Source of the DNA: Kordia sp964351775
GTDB lineage: Bacteria; Bacteroidota; Bacteroidia; Flavobacteriales; Flavobacteriaceae
Reading direction: 5' to 3'
DNA length: 19,270 bases
Assembly: GCA_964351775.1 (NCBI GenBank)
Contig: CAYGPQ010000084.1
Coordinates: forward strand, 1 to 19,270
In this document: positions 1-8,262 of the stretch, piece by piece
Layout of the letters: every line of letters starts with the position of its first letter
Position numbering within the stretch: the first letter of the stretch is position 1
The notes under the pieces: generated by a model
The model's database searches: none
What the model saw: the letters and a program-made list of their open reading frames with translations, nothing else
Told to the model about the DNA's origin: nothing
Made by a program: the position numbers and the translations under genes

Positions 1-133
1 TGCCATAACTCAATATACGAATTTATTGAGTAATATAAAAGTTGAAATAGTATAATAAATACTTTGTGTCTCATTGTGTTTCATTTTCATACAAAAATGC
101 GAAAACGTTTATAAGTAATTATCCCTATTTCTT

Positions 134-149
134 ATGATATGATTATCAT
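134..149. promoter_or_regulatory. Inverted repeat upstream of the operon
   Basis: A perfect 6-4-6 inverted repeat (ATGATA, TGAT spacer, TATCAT) lies 64 bases before the first start codon, in a 213-base AT-rich leader with no gene. It could be an operator or part of the promoter. I found no convincing Bacteroidota promoter pair (TTTG and TAnnTTTG): the nearest match is AATATTTG at 184-191, with one mismatch and poor spacing. Such palindromes are common by chance in AT-rich DNA. Confidence 0.22.
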
Positions 150-213
150 TATAAATGCTATAGTAATTGATGGTATAGAATTAAATATTTGTAGTAATAC
201 TAAAAATTAGAAA

Positions 214-996
214 ATGTCAAAACTACAAATACAATATTCCAAAGAAATAGCAAAAGAACTAGGGAAAATAGCGGTTTACTTTCCTGGCGAGCATATAGAA
301 GTTGGAGATATTATAAAATTTCCATTTGGTAAATCATTATTCGGTAAATCGAAACCATTAGGAACTTTTCAAAAAATTACTTCGCTTAAAAAAATAGGCA
401 TTCAGTACGATGAGCCTCAGTTTTCCAATTCTCCAGATACGTACCATTTTACAAGTAAAAACGCAATTGAGTTTAAAAGTGATATAGAAACAAATTTGAG
501 TTTGGGAACAGATAATCTTCCAAATGCTAAAAGCGCACTAAGTATAGAGTTTTCATCTGAAGGAGCCATATACTTTTTAGCAATTGATTGTGACAAAAAA
601 GAACTCAATGACTTACTCGCATTAGAAAAGGAAATAAACGTAAAAGGGAAAAAAATGTTATGGTATGATACCTATTTGGTGACTTCTGTAACTATAGCAA
701 AAAAAGCCCTCATACTTCAATCGCGATCTAAATCTTCAGGAATAATTATCGAAGGTAATATTCAAGGAATTAACTCAGGAAATGTAAATATAGCTAACAA
801 TGCAAGAGTTAATTTAAAAAATCAGAAAGGAGACGTTTTTATAAAAAACTGGTCTGATGATGTAACGGTTTTTATGGACGTTGTAAAGTTTGAAAAAGAA
901 ATATTTGAAGCGGAGACGAACCATAGAATAGCAAAAAAAGAGGCTTTCAGAATACATATCAAAAAAGTAAGTATTGAAGAGGTTTTAGAAGATTAA
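214..996 (+). CDS. Beta-rich protein of unknown family upstream of a caspase; possible gasdermin-like effector
   Basis: This 260-residue soluble protein has no signal peptide or TM helix and belongs to no family I recognise with certainty. Residues 18-50 give a strand-rich pattern (IAVYFPGEHIEVGDII, then KPLGTF) that recalls the start of bacterial gasdermins, in which a PR-x-GI-x-PL segment precedes an LG-x-L segment. Later blocks (108-124 and 150-168) alternate hydrophobic residues as pore-forming beta hairpins do. Its size, and its place just before a caspase-like gene (20-base gap), are typical of gasdermin-protease operons. Against this, there is no N-terminal cysteine for palmitoylation and no clear sequence match. 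Residues 177-200 are Gly/Asn-rich with alternating Ile/Val (IEGNIQGINSGNVNIANN) and resemble bacterial amyloid signalling motifs. The gene is real, given its length and operon position; the gasdermin idea is inference. Confidence 0.8.
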   Translation: MSKLQIQYSKEIAKELGKIAVYFPGEHIEVGDIIKFPFGKSLFGKSKPLGTFQKITSLKKIGIQYDEPQFSNSPDTYHFTSKNAIEFKSDIETNLSLGTDNLPNAKSALSIEFSSEGAIYFLAIDCDKKELNDLLALEKEINVKGKKMLWYDTYLVTSVTIAKKALILQSRSKSSGIIIEGNIQGINSGNVNIANNARVNLKNQKGDVFIKNWSDDVTVFMDVVKFEKEIFEAETNHRIAKKEAFRIHIKKVSIEEVLED

Positions 997-1016
997 CAAA
1001 CTAAAAAATAAATATC

Positions 1017-1976
1017 ATGCCAAAAAAAGCACTAGTAGTAGGGATTGATTATTATCAAGAATACAAAAATTTAAATGGCGCAGTAAATGACGCTTATGAA
1101 GTAAAATCTGCTTTAGAACGGAATGGGGATGGAACACGTAATTTTGGGATAAAACTATTGACATCTATAGGAGAAAATAATACAGTAGTAAGGGAAGAAT
1201 TAAGAAGTCAAATAGAAGCTCTTTTTAGAGATGAAAATCATCATACTGTACTTTTCTATTTCGCGGGTCACGGTCATTTAGATACTTTAGGATCTTTTAT
1301 TCTTACATCAGATTGTAAACATGGTAATGACGGAATTTCATTAGATGAAATACTGAAACTTGCAAATTCCTCTCCTGCAGACAATATTATTATTATTTTG
1401 GATTGTTGTCATTCTGGAAATGCTGGTACCTCAATAGATTTAGGAGGAAAATCAATATTAGCTAAAGGAATTACAATTTTAACAGCTTCCACTGAGAAAC
1501 AATACTCCGTAGAAGTAGATGGGAAAGGCGTATTTACAACGTTATTGGTAGATGCGCTGAATGGAGGTGCAGCAAATTTACTAGGAGAAATAACGCTAGG
1601 AAGTGTATATGCTCACATTGATAAATCTTTAGGAGAATGGGAGCAACGACCAATTTTTAAAACCAATGTAAAATCTTTCCTTAGCTTAAAATCTGTTAAT
1701 CCAGCAATATCTTTAGAAGATTTGCAGCAGATTACAAAATTATTTAAAGACAAAGCCTCTGAATTTGAGTTAAATCCTACCTACGAACATACCTCAGAAA
1801 ATAAAATCCCTGAACATTCAGAAAAATTTCATGTATTACAACGCTATAATCGAGTGAATTTAGTCGTGCCAGTAAATGCCGCTCATATGTTTGATGCCGC
1901 AATGGAATCTAAATCTTGCAAGCTTACAGTACTGGGACAACATTACTGGAATTTAGTAGCAAAAAATACTATTTAA
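1017..1976 (+). CDS. Caspase-like cysteine protease (peptidase C14 family) with C-terminal accessory domain
   Basis: The 319-residue protein begins with the caspase/metacaspase fold. Strand one is KALVVGIDYY (4-13), the catalytic histidine lies in FAGHGH (82-87, His85), and the catalytic cysteine lies in LDCCHSG (128-134, Cys131 by analogy with metacaspase DxCHSG). A p10-like segment follows (150-225), including ITILTAS and the GVFTTLLVDAL helix. Residues 230-319 form a separate domain (NPTYE, then LTVLGQHYW) that I have seen described only as a tail on bacterial caspases of conflict systems; it may be an interaction domain. The dyad is intact, so the enzyme should be active, probably as a cell-death protease triggered by partners in the operon. 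The stop codon is two bases before the TIR gene, suggesting translational coupling. Likely substrates are neighbours such as the 214-996 product, but no cleavage site can be named. Confidence 0.9.
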   Translation: MPKKALVVGIDYYQEYKNLNGAVNDAYEVKSALERNGDGTRNFGIKLLTSIGENNTVVREELRSQIEALFRDENHHTVLFYFAGHGHLDTLGSFILTSDCKHGNDGISLDEILKLANSSPADNIIIILDCCHSGNAGTSIDLGGKSILAKGITILTASTEKQYSVEVDGKGVFTTLLVDALNGGAANLLGEITLGSVYAHIDKSLGEWEQRPIFKTNVKSFLSLKSVNPAISLEDLQQITKLFKDKASEFELNPTYEHTSENKIPEHSEKFHVLQRYNRVNLVVPVNAAHMFDAAMESKSCKLTVLGQHYWNLVAKNTI

Positions 1977-1978
1977 TC

Positions 1979-2542
1979 ATGGCAGAAAATTATAAACACG
2001 ATGTAGCAATCTCTTTTGCCCGAGCAGATAGAAATATAGCACTATGTATATACCTAGCGTTAAAGTTAAGAATGCCTGAGTCTAAAGCTTATTATTATCC
2101 AAATAAACAGGCGGAAATGATCGGGAGAAATCTTAAAGATGAATTGAAGGAAATTTACAGACATAAATCGAAATATGTCATACTTATTGTTTCTAAAGAT
2201 TATGTAAATAAAAACAACGCATTTGTTCAAACTGAGATTAATGCATTCATACCAAGATATTTAATAGAGAAGTCGGTGTATCTCATACCAATCATTGTTG
2301 ATGGAACTGCTACTCAAGAAGTACATGAAGAATTAGAAGGTATTACCACGTTTGCATGGAATTATAATCCAGAGGAATTAGCAGTTTTAATTCATGAACT
2401 AGTGTATAGTTTGGAAGAAAAAAGGGATAAGCAACTATTAGTAAAAAACAAAGAACAATCTGAGAAGGTAGTTATTAATAATTCATCATTTAATAAAAGC
2501 CCTATAATAACAGATGGAGGAACAATTAATATTAATTATTAA
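1979..2542 (+). CDS. Small TIR-domain protein with C-terminal beta motif
   Basis: This 187-residue protein is a nearly bare TIR domain (about 5-145). HDVAISFARAD fits the first strand and box 1, YYYPNKQ plus the Gly49 segment match the loop before helix C, and YVILIVSKDYV the fourth strand. Glu86 in VQTEINAF is the best candidate for the catalytic glutamate of NAD-consuming TIRs. The ATG at 1979 is chosen over an in-frame ATG at 1916 because the latter lies deep inside the caspase gene and would add a non-TIR leader. The C-terminus (about 166-187) carries SPIITDGGTININY, closely matched in the next protein (SPKIDGANTVNISY). This suggests homotypic beta assembly between the two products. The likely role is an NADase effector or scaffold TIR; activity is not shown by sequence alone. 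Confidence 0.82.
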   Translation: MAENYKHDVAISFARADRNIALCIYLALKLRMPESKAYYYPNKQAEMIGRNLKDELKEIYRHKSKYVILIVSKDYVNKNNAFVQTEINAFIPRYLIEKSVYLIPIIVDGTATQEVHEELEGITTFAWNYNPEELAVLIHELVYSLEEKRDKQLLVKNKEQSEKVVINNSSFNKSPIITDGGTININY

Positions 2543-2545
2543 GTT

Positions 2546-5188
2546 ATGGTAGAAGATAACGAAAACACTATAGAAGAAGATGGACAAATACCTGAACAAA
2601 ATCTTGAAACTATTCTGGAAACTACATTGGAAACTCTTGAAATGGGCACTGAGTCCAATCATCAAGATGATCAAACAAGTTCTGCAACAACAGAAGAAAA
2701 GGTAGAAGAGGAAACCAACATAATAGAAGAGACAAATAGCACAAAAGAAGAAAGAGAATTAGATGCCAAGAATTCTTATCACTTTGAAAAAAGCCCGAAA
2801 ATAGATGGAGCAAATACCGTAAATATAAGTTATGGTGAGGAAAAGAATAGATATGGATTGCCAGTTCTTTTTGACTTAATAGATAAAGAAAAGATAAAAT
2901 TCAATGTTGAAGATGCAAGTACTAAATATGTGAACCTTTTACTCAAAGAACACTTTCTAATTATTAACTGCGCACATGACGGAATCACAAATAGTTTAAA
3001 ACAAACCATAGCACAAAATGACAATTTTAAACAGTATCTAAAATACGAAGTTTCTTTTGATGAGTATGATCAATCAGATATTAAAAACCTAATAAAAGAT
3101 TGTAAAAATAGAATATTGCAAAAAGAAAATCAAAAACTACTTCTATTTGTTTACAATACTAAGAATAACAGTACTCCAAAACTATTAAAATCTTTAAAAA
3201 AAGAAAACGGAAATGGTAAAAATGATATACTTACTAAAATAGGTGGTACTATATATATAATTTATATCACGTATCATGAACATAGAAATTATCTTAAAGG
3301 TTCCTGTTTTGACTTTCATACTGTTGATGCTTTTCAGATTTACACAGCAACCCACAGAATTACAATGGATCAAGCTTATATTTTAAAAAGTAAAAGAGCT
3401 GAAAATATCTGGAGTAAAGATGATAAAGAATTTCTGAAAGACATAGACAAAATTGTTGAAGATCCAAACTTTGATCAAATTATAAGAGATAAAAAAAAAG
3501 AAAATACGTCTAGTTTTTTATCTTCATTAAAGAACAAAAATGAGCCTCTTAGTCGCTATGTCCTTTTTATAGCAACATTATTTCCAGAGCTTTCTCCTGA
3601 TATGTTTAGACAATACATATATGTACTAGTGAAACAACGAAAAAAAGTTAGCATTGATGGAGAAAAAATTTCATTATTGAATCTATGGGAGGAAGATTCT
3701 GACTTAATTCTTGATGAATGTAATTTGGAGACTTATCGTATAGATAATCAGTATTTTATTGATTTCAAGACTTCTACAGAAAATACGGAACGAGAATCTT
3801 TAGTGTTTAAAGAGTTGACATTTTTTGCTCAAAGAAACGCAAGATTGTTAATTGAGCAGCAACACCTTTTTACGTCTAAAGCTTCTCTGCAATTACATTA
3901 TAAAATACATCCTATCATTGCAAAATTAGCAATGCAATTTAAAAATTACTATGGAGATGAACTGTTAAAAAAGTGGCTAATGCAATTAGAAGATGAGCGG
4001 AAGGAAATACTTTATATTAAAAAAAAGTTCAAAAAAATAAAGTCAGACAGAAAAGGTGTTATAGATAAAATAAATGAACTTCGATTTTTAAAAAATATTA
4101 AAGATGAAGAAGATAAACTTAAACGATTAAAAAGAATTACACCAATACGGTTTAGACAACAACATGATGACTTATTGGACGAATTACAGTTTATGAGATT
4201 TCTATTTCATAAAGAGGAAGGTATTCCTGAAAACGTATCAATCGAAGAAATACTCGGTGGACTCTATGACTTAGAAGAAACGCTTTTAGAACAACTACAT
4301 ATAACAAACAATGACCATAATAAAGCGTCTAATAATTTGAGTAAAAACGTGTATTTATATGTCGATTTATTAAGTACCATACATGAAAAAGATGAGTCAG
4401 ATGAACTCATTTCTGATTTCTTTGCTGAAGGATTAAAATTAATTTACCATCATTTTATATTACTTGATATTTTAACTAAATTTCAAATTAAGAACGAAAC
4501 TTTCAACACTTTTGAATATTACAAGCAATCGTTAACACACTCAAATAAAAATGTAAACGAAACTGCGGCAGAAGCATTTTGTGATTTATTATCAGCTCAA
4601 TCCTCTGATTTTTATATGTACCTCTCTAAAATTAAGGGTTGGTTTCCCGAAGCGAACAAACCGTTTAATAAGTATACAAAATTAGAAAAACATGTGGTAG
4701 TAGTTCTTTTTGATGTTTTAATAAATCAAATGATGAGTGATAAACAATATGAAAAAAGTAACGCTCCATTAAGTTCACATATATACAAAGCAATCTTTCA
4801 AGATCAATTAAAATGTAAAGAATACCTCAATTTCTTAGTTAGTAATGTATTTAATATTCTTTTAATATCAGAAGAAGAAAAAGAGTATGTCTTCAAGAAA
4901 ATTCAAAATCAGCTAACCGAATTAATCGTTTTCTGGTATCAAATTCTTAAGAAAATACAAGAGTTTAATATTCCAAGCATAGAGACTAAAGAAGAAATAG
5001 GAATTTTAGTAGATACTATTTTAAATTCTCTAGCAAAAGAGCAACTTAAAAAGATAGACGCTAGTTTAAAGACAAATCGATCTTTTCTAAATAAACGAAT
5101 CATTAGTACTAAAGATTTTTCTGAAAAGCAACATTTAAAGAAAGAACGAGATTACCTAATTCAATTTATAAATTTATTAAATAACTGA
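2546..5188 (+). CDS. Large acidic hypothetical protein, possibly a degenerate STAND-type NTPase
   Basis: The 880-residue protein opens with a Glu/Thr-rich disordered segment (1-75), then a beta motif (82-97, KSPKIDGANTVNISYG) shared with the preceding TIR protein. From about 104 the order of elements is like a P-loop domain: strand LKEHFLIINC, a loop where the Walker A should be but with no GxxxxGK, strand KLLLFVYNT at the Walker B place without acidic residues, and strand TIYIIYITYHEHR at the sensor position. A helical region with a winged-helix flavour follows (about 335-420), then coiled-coil-like helices rich in Lys and Glu (about 490-600) and an all-alpha C-terminal half. I infer an inactive STAND-like scaffold that could link TIR and caspase, but no motif proves it. 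The stop overlaps the next start (ATGA). Confidence 0.8.
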   Translation: MVEDNENTIEEDGQIPEQNLETILETTLETLEMGTESNHQDDQTSSATTEEKVEEETNIIEETNSTKEERELDAKNSYHFEKSPKIDGANTVNISYGEEKNRYGLPVLFDLIDKEKIKFNVEDASTKYVNLLLKEHFLIINCAHDGITNSLKQTIAQNDNFKQYLKYEVSFDEYDQSDIKNLIKDCKNRILQKENQKLLLFVYNTKNNSTPKLLKSLKKENGNGKNDILTKIGGTIYIIYITYHEHRNYLKGSCFDFHTVDAFQIYTATHRITMDQAYILKSKRAENIWSKDDKEFLKDIDKIVEDPNFDQIIRDKKKENTSSFLSSLKNKNEPLSRYVLFIATLFPELSPDMFRQYIYVLVKQRKKVSIDGEKISLLNLWEEDSDLILDECNLETYRIDNQYFIDFKTSTENTERESLVFKELTFFAQRNARLLIEQQHLFTSKASLQLHYKIHPIIAKLAMQFKNYYGDELLKKWLMQLEDERKEILYIKKKFKKIKSDRKGVIDKINELRFLKNIKDEEDKLKRLKRITPIRFRQQHDDLLDELQFMRFLFHKEEGIPENVSIEEILGGLYDLEETLLEQLHITNNDHNKASNNLSKNVYLYVDLLSTIHEKDESDELISDFFAEGLKLIYHHFILLDILTKFQIKNETFNTFEYYKQSLTHSNKNVNETAAEAFCDLLSAQSSDFYMYLSKIKGWFPEANKPFNKYTKLEKHVVVVLFDVLINQMMSDKQYEKSNAPLSSHIYKAIFQDQLKCKEYLNFLVSNVFNILLISEEEKEYVFKKIQNQLTELIVFWYQILKKIQEFNIPSIETKEEIGILVDTILNSLAKEQLKKIDASLKTNRSFLNKRIISTKDFSEKQHLKKERDYLIQFINLLNN

Positions 5189-7074
5189 TGATGCCAAACT
5201 TTAATATCAATCCTAAAAAATTTTTAATCAAAGAAAATACTTCTTCTATTAATTTAAACATATTAGAAAATATCATCCGAAAAGTTAATCCTAAAACTAT
5301 AAATATTGATGAAGATAATGAAGAGTTAGTCATTATAGATGATAAGACAGGAGAACTAAAAAGGCAAGGTGGATTTACTATTTTAACAGATTCATTTATG
5401 GGCAGAACCTATAGCCATTACATAGTAAACTGGTCTAGCTTTTCAAGAGTAAATGATTTGATCTGTGAAATTAGTGATCCCAAAAGTGGAACGATGATAG
5501 AACTCAAAATGTCATTTGAAATAAGTTGTATTGAATCTCGGGGAGAAGATGTAATCTTGTTTTTTAAAAATAACCTGAATGAATCTCACACTATCTTAAA
5601 GTATGCAATTATGCGTTGGGTTCGGAGTTTTATTACCGACCATCCCAATTTTGTAACAGAATTCGCAAGTATTGAAAATGAATTAAATAGAGAAATTACA
5701 GATAAAATTTCTAAAAATATAGGGTTATCTGTAGTTAATATGATAACAAACCCTTTTAAAGCAGCGGATACTCAAATTGATTCTCTACTAGAGCATATTA
5801 CAATTGTTCATTCAACACCTTGTGAAATTAGAGATAGTACTATTGAAGTGAAAAATAAAATTGTTCTAAATCTCAAAAATAGAAGAATTTTTGCATTAAA
5901 ACGAATTGAAAATCCTGAAGAATGGATTAAACAAAAAGTGGATGCTATCATCCAAAATGAATTAATTAAAAAAACGTTCCGAGATGTTGTGGATGAATTT
6001 AAATCAAAATATAAAAAAAATATTAGTTCAGAACTGGAAAAAGTTGTGAAAGAAATTGGGTATTCCGTTAAACATATAATTTCTATTCCCAGTGAAGAAA
6101 TTGAAGAGTTCATGAATGGATTTACTTTTACACTAGGAGAGGAAGATACTTTCGAAACTTCACAAGCAAGTATTAAAATTCGTCTCAGTGTTACTGTGCA
6201 AGGTAAAGGAACAAAGCTCAATGGAATTGATAAAAAATATATAAAGCCAAAAAAATCTATTGTTGATGAAATAGAAAAAATGACTAAGGAAATAATTAGT
6301 AAACATATGAGAAAAGTTATTCCATCAGATTACTATAGTAACGCTAGGGAAGTCTTTAGTTCTATCAAAGAGAAAATCTCTTTAAATCTTTTTGAAAACT
6401 TTAAGCTTGATAAACACGACTTCAGTATCTCTTTAAGTTTTTTAGATACTGATATAAAAGAACGGTTTGATTTACTAAAAGCAGAAAGAGGTAGAATAAT
6501 TATCTACAGCAAAGATAATGTAGCTTGTTACGAAATAAAATTTAGCGTCAGAGATGTCAATAACTGGGATAGGTTTCATAAAAATCAAGTGAAATATTAT
6601 GGTAATACTTTATTGGAATATAAAGATATCGCTAACGATATAAAAAGTAATATTGAGTTAGAATTTAAATATAATGACAGCACTTCTTTGAAAGAAAAAA
6701 ATGCTAGAGATATTGATTTTTATGTAATTAAATTGTTTGAGAATACCCAAAGTAAAATCACGAATGAATATGGAATTCTTTTAGGAAGTCCTTATTTGAC
6801 GAGAATATTAGTATGTAATGGAAATGCGGATGATACTGTAATTGTAGCATTAACTAAAAATAGAAAAGAATTAACGGAACAACTTGTAGAAGCTATAGTG
6901 GCTGGTGATGAAAAACTAAAAGAAGAGTTGACTTTAAGTATTGAAAGAATAAATGGTGAGATACAAGTAAATTTAAAAAATGCGTTAGAGTTATCTCCAA
7001 ACCAATCCGATTATAGTATTAAAAATATTGAGTACTATGAAGAAGGTAAAAATAAAGATGATAAAAATCATTAG
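5188..7074 (+). CDS. Hypothetical protein with repeated SPFH/band-7-like modules
   Basis: The 628-residue soluble protein has no TM helix. Its body seems to be built of repeated alpha/beta units, each with a strand pair, a charged helix and a closing strand (about 100-190, 215-310, 320-420, perhaps 430-505). For example, EVKNKIVLNL is followed by long helices and GYSVKHIISI, and ASIKIRLSVTV by helices and KHDFSISLSF. This rhythm recalls SPFH (stomatin/prohibitin) domains, which occur as oligomerising parts in conflict systems. The assignment is by pattern only. The N-terminus contains NFNI (4-7) and KKFLI (10-14), similar to the short motif of the ubiquitin-module proteins downstream. The ATG at 5188 overlaps the upstream TGA by one base; a second ATG at 5191 would remove one residue. 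Confidence 0.8.
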   Translation: MMPNFNINPKKFLIKENTSSINLNILENIIRKVNPKTINIDEDNEELVIIDDKTGELKRQGGFTILTDSFMGRTYSHYIVNWSSFSRVNDLICEISDPKSGTMIELKMSFEISCIESRGEDVILFFKNNLNESHTILKYAIMRWVRSFITDHPNFVTEFASIENELNREITDKISKNIGLSVVNMITNPFKAADTQIDSLLEHITIVHSTPCEIRDSTIEVKNKIVLNLKNRRIFALKRIENPEEWIKQKVDAIIQNELIKKTFRDVVDEFKSKYKKNISSELEKVVKEIGYSVKHIISIPSEEIEEFMNGFTFTLGEEDTFETSQASIKIRLSVTVQGKGTKLNGIDKKYIKPKKSIVDEIEKMTKEIISKHMRKVIPSDYYSNAREVFSSIKEKISLNLFENFKLDKHDFSISLSFLDTDIKERFDLLKAERGRIIIYSKDNVACYEIKFSVRDVNNWDRFHKNQVKYYGNTLLEYKDIANDIKSNIELEFKYNDSTSLKEKNARDIDFYVIKLFENTQSKITNEYGILLGSPYLTRILVCNGNADDTVIVALTKNRKELTEQLVEAIVAGDEKLKEELTLSIERINGEIQVNLKNALELSPNQSDYSIKNIEYYEEGKNKDDKNH

Positions 7075-7162
7075 AAGTAGGGAGAAAGAAATCAACATAT
7101 TTCATGAGAGTAAATATTGTATAATCTATGATATTTGGTTTATTAATTTTTCTAATTGATTC

Positions 7163-8260
7163 ATGCAAATACTAAATCATACTTACGATGTTGTTATTTC
7201 TTTTTCGGAAGCTCAAAAAGATATTGCAGTAGGTATATGTGTTGCTTTGGAAAAATTAAATATTGAGACCTATTATTATCCTTACAATCAAGAAGAAAAC
7301 ATTGGGATTGATTTAAAAGATAACCTAACCAAATTATTTAGAGACTCTGCTAAAATTGCTTTGGCAATTCTCTCCGAAGAATATCTCTCTGGAGAATATA
7401 CACAACTTGAATTAAAAGTAATACTAGAGCGGTTACAAATAGATTCAGATTATTTCATTCCTATACTGTATAAGAATACAAAGCTTCCAGCGTCTATAAA
7501 TAATCTAACACATACCAAGTGGAATTCTGACCCAAAAGCTATTGCCAACACGATCAATAAAAGATTAATTAAAAAAAATAAAATTGATTCTAGAAGCACC
7601 AATTCAGAAGTAGTACTGCCTACTATCATAAGAATTAATAGAAATGAACATGAATCGTTTTTAGCAGATCAAAGAACAGATCCTGTAAGCAAGGAGTTAA
7701 TCGGTGTTGGAGATGAAGTCATCGTTTGTAAAAAGTGTAGAACAGTGTTTTTGAAAGATGTTTGGATACTACATTTTCTGAATATCCATTGTAATCAAAG
7801 CGAAACGTTACCAGAACTACCAAATATAACTTTAAGCCATGTAACAATAGATGTTAAAAAAGTGATTAAAGAGTTAAATGAAATAATCACTTCAATGCAT
7901 TTTAAGTTGTATTTAGTTAATACTGAATTGTTGTTCAATAAAATTTTTTGTCATAAAGATAGGCTCATGCTTGAATTTTATATTGAAAACAAAACGCTCC
8001 TAAGTGTTGAAATGTATTTCAACTTTATAAACCTTGATTCCTGTAAACTCATACCAATGACAACTAACACCTCTATTTTATTATTTGAATCATTAGTAGA
8101 CACAAAAGGAATAGTATTTAAATATGCCGCAAATTCTAAGGTACAAGAAAGAATTGGTTTTTTGTTAACACCAATTAGCTTAACGGATAGGCTTTCAGTT
8201 GAAAAATTCTATGAGCTACTATTAAAAATTATTCATAACATTCAAACTAAAAAAGAATAA
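7163..8260 (+). CDS. TIR protein fused to a zinc-finger/RING-like domain
   Basis: This 365-residue protein has three parts. Residues 7-137 are a TIR domain: YDVVISFSEAQKD, then YYYPYNQEENIG, then ALAILSEEYLSGEYTQLEL, with Glu83 the candidate catalytic glutamate. Residues 158-216 are a cysteine-bearing domain with GVGDEVIVCKKC, FLKDVW and HCNQS; Cys189, Cys192, His209 and Cys210 could bind zinc. The same domain occurs in two membrane proteins downstream, where it is RING-like. Residues 225-365 form an alpha/beta C-terminal domain that I do not recognise. It starts an apparent second gene block after an 88-base gap and is followed two bases later by a 2-TM gene. The fusion links the TIR branch with the ubiquitin-like branch, for example as a TIR effector recruited through an E3-like finger. 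That role is inference. Confidence 0.85.
   Translation: MQILNHTYDVVISFSEAQKDIAVGICVALEKLNIETYYYPYNQEENIGIDLKDNLTKLFRDSAKIALAILSEEYLSGEYTQLELKVILERLQIDSDYFIPILYKNTKLPASINNLTHTKWNSDPKAIANTINKRLIKKNKIDSRSTNSEVVLPTIIRINRNEHESFLADQRTDPVSKELIGVGDEVIVCKKCRTVFLKDVWILHFLNIHCNQSETLPELPNITLSHVTIDVKKVIKELNEIITSMHFKLYLVNTELLFNKIFCHKDRLMLEFYIENKTLLSVEMYFNFINLDSCKLIPMTTNTSILLFESLVDTKGIVFKYAANSKVQERIGFLLTPISLTDRLSVEKFYELLLKIIHNIQTKKE
7634..7804 (+). repeat. First copy of the zinc-finger/RING-like coding module
   Basis: Codons 158-214 of the TIR gene encode the same module as found at 14736-14918 and 15862-16044. Common residues are LAD-x-R-x-DP, GDEV, C-x2-C, V-[FY]-LKDVW and C-x-QS. This copy is the most diverged and has histidine where the others have the first cysteine of the CC pair. 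Confidence 0.7.
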
Positions 8261-8262
8261 TC

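Noticed and set aside
1916..1978. Longer N-terminus for the small TIR protein from an ATG at 1916
   Set aside because: It overlaps the caspase gene by 61 bases and adds residues unlike the TIR leader; the ATG at 1979 sits two bases after the caspase stop.
5808..6221. Open frame of 137 codons on the minus strand
   Set aside because: It is a shadow of the 628-residue gene; the product has no family features and no neighbours on that strand.
7075..7162. Possible promoter in the 88-base gap before the TIR-zinc gene
   Set aside because: GATATTTG only partly fits the TAnnTTTG box and no well-spaced TTTG precedes it.
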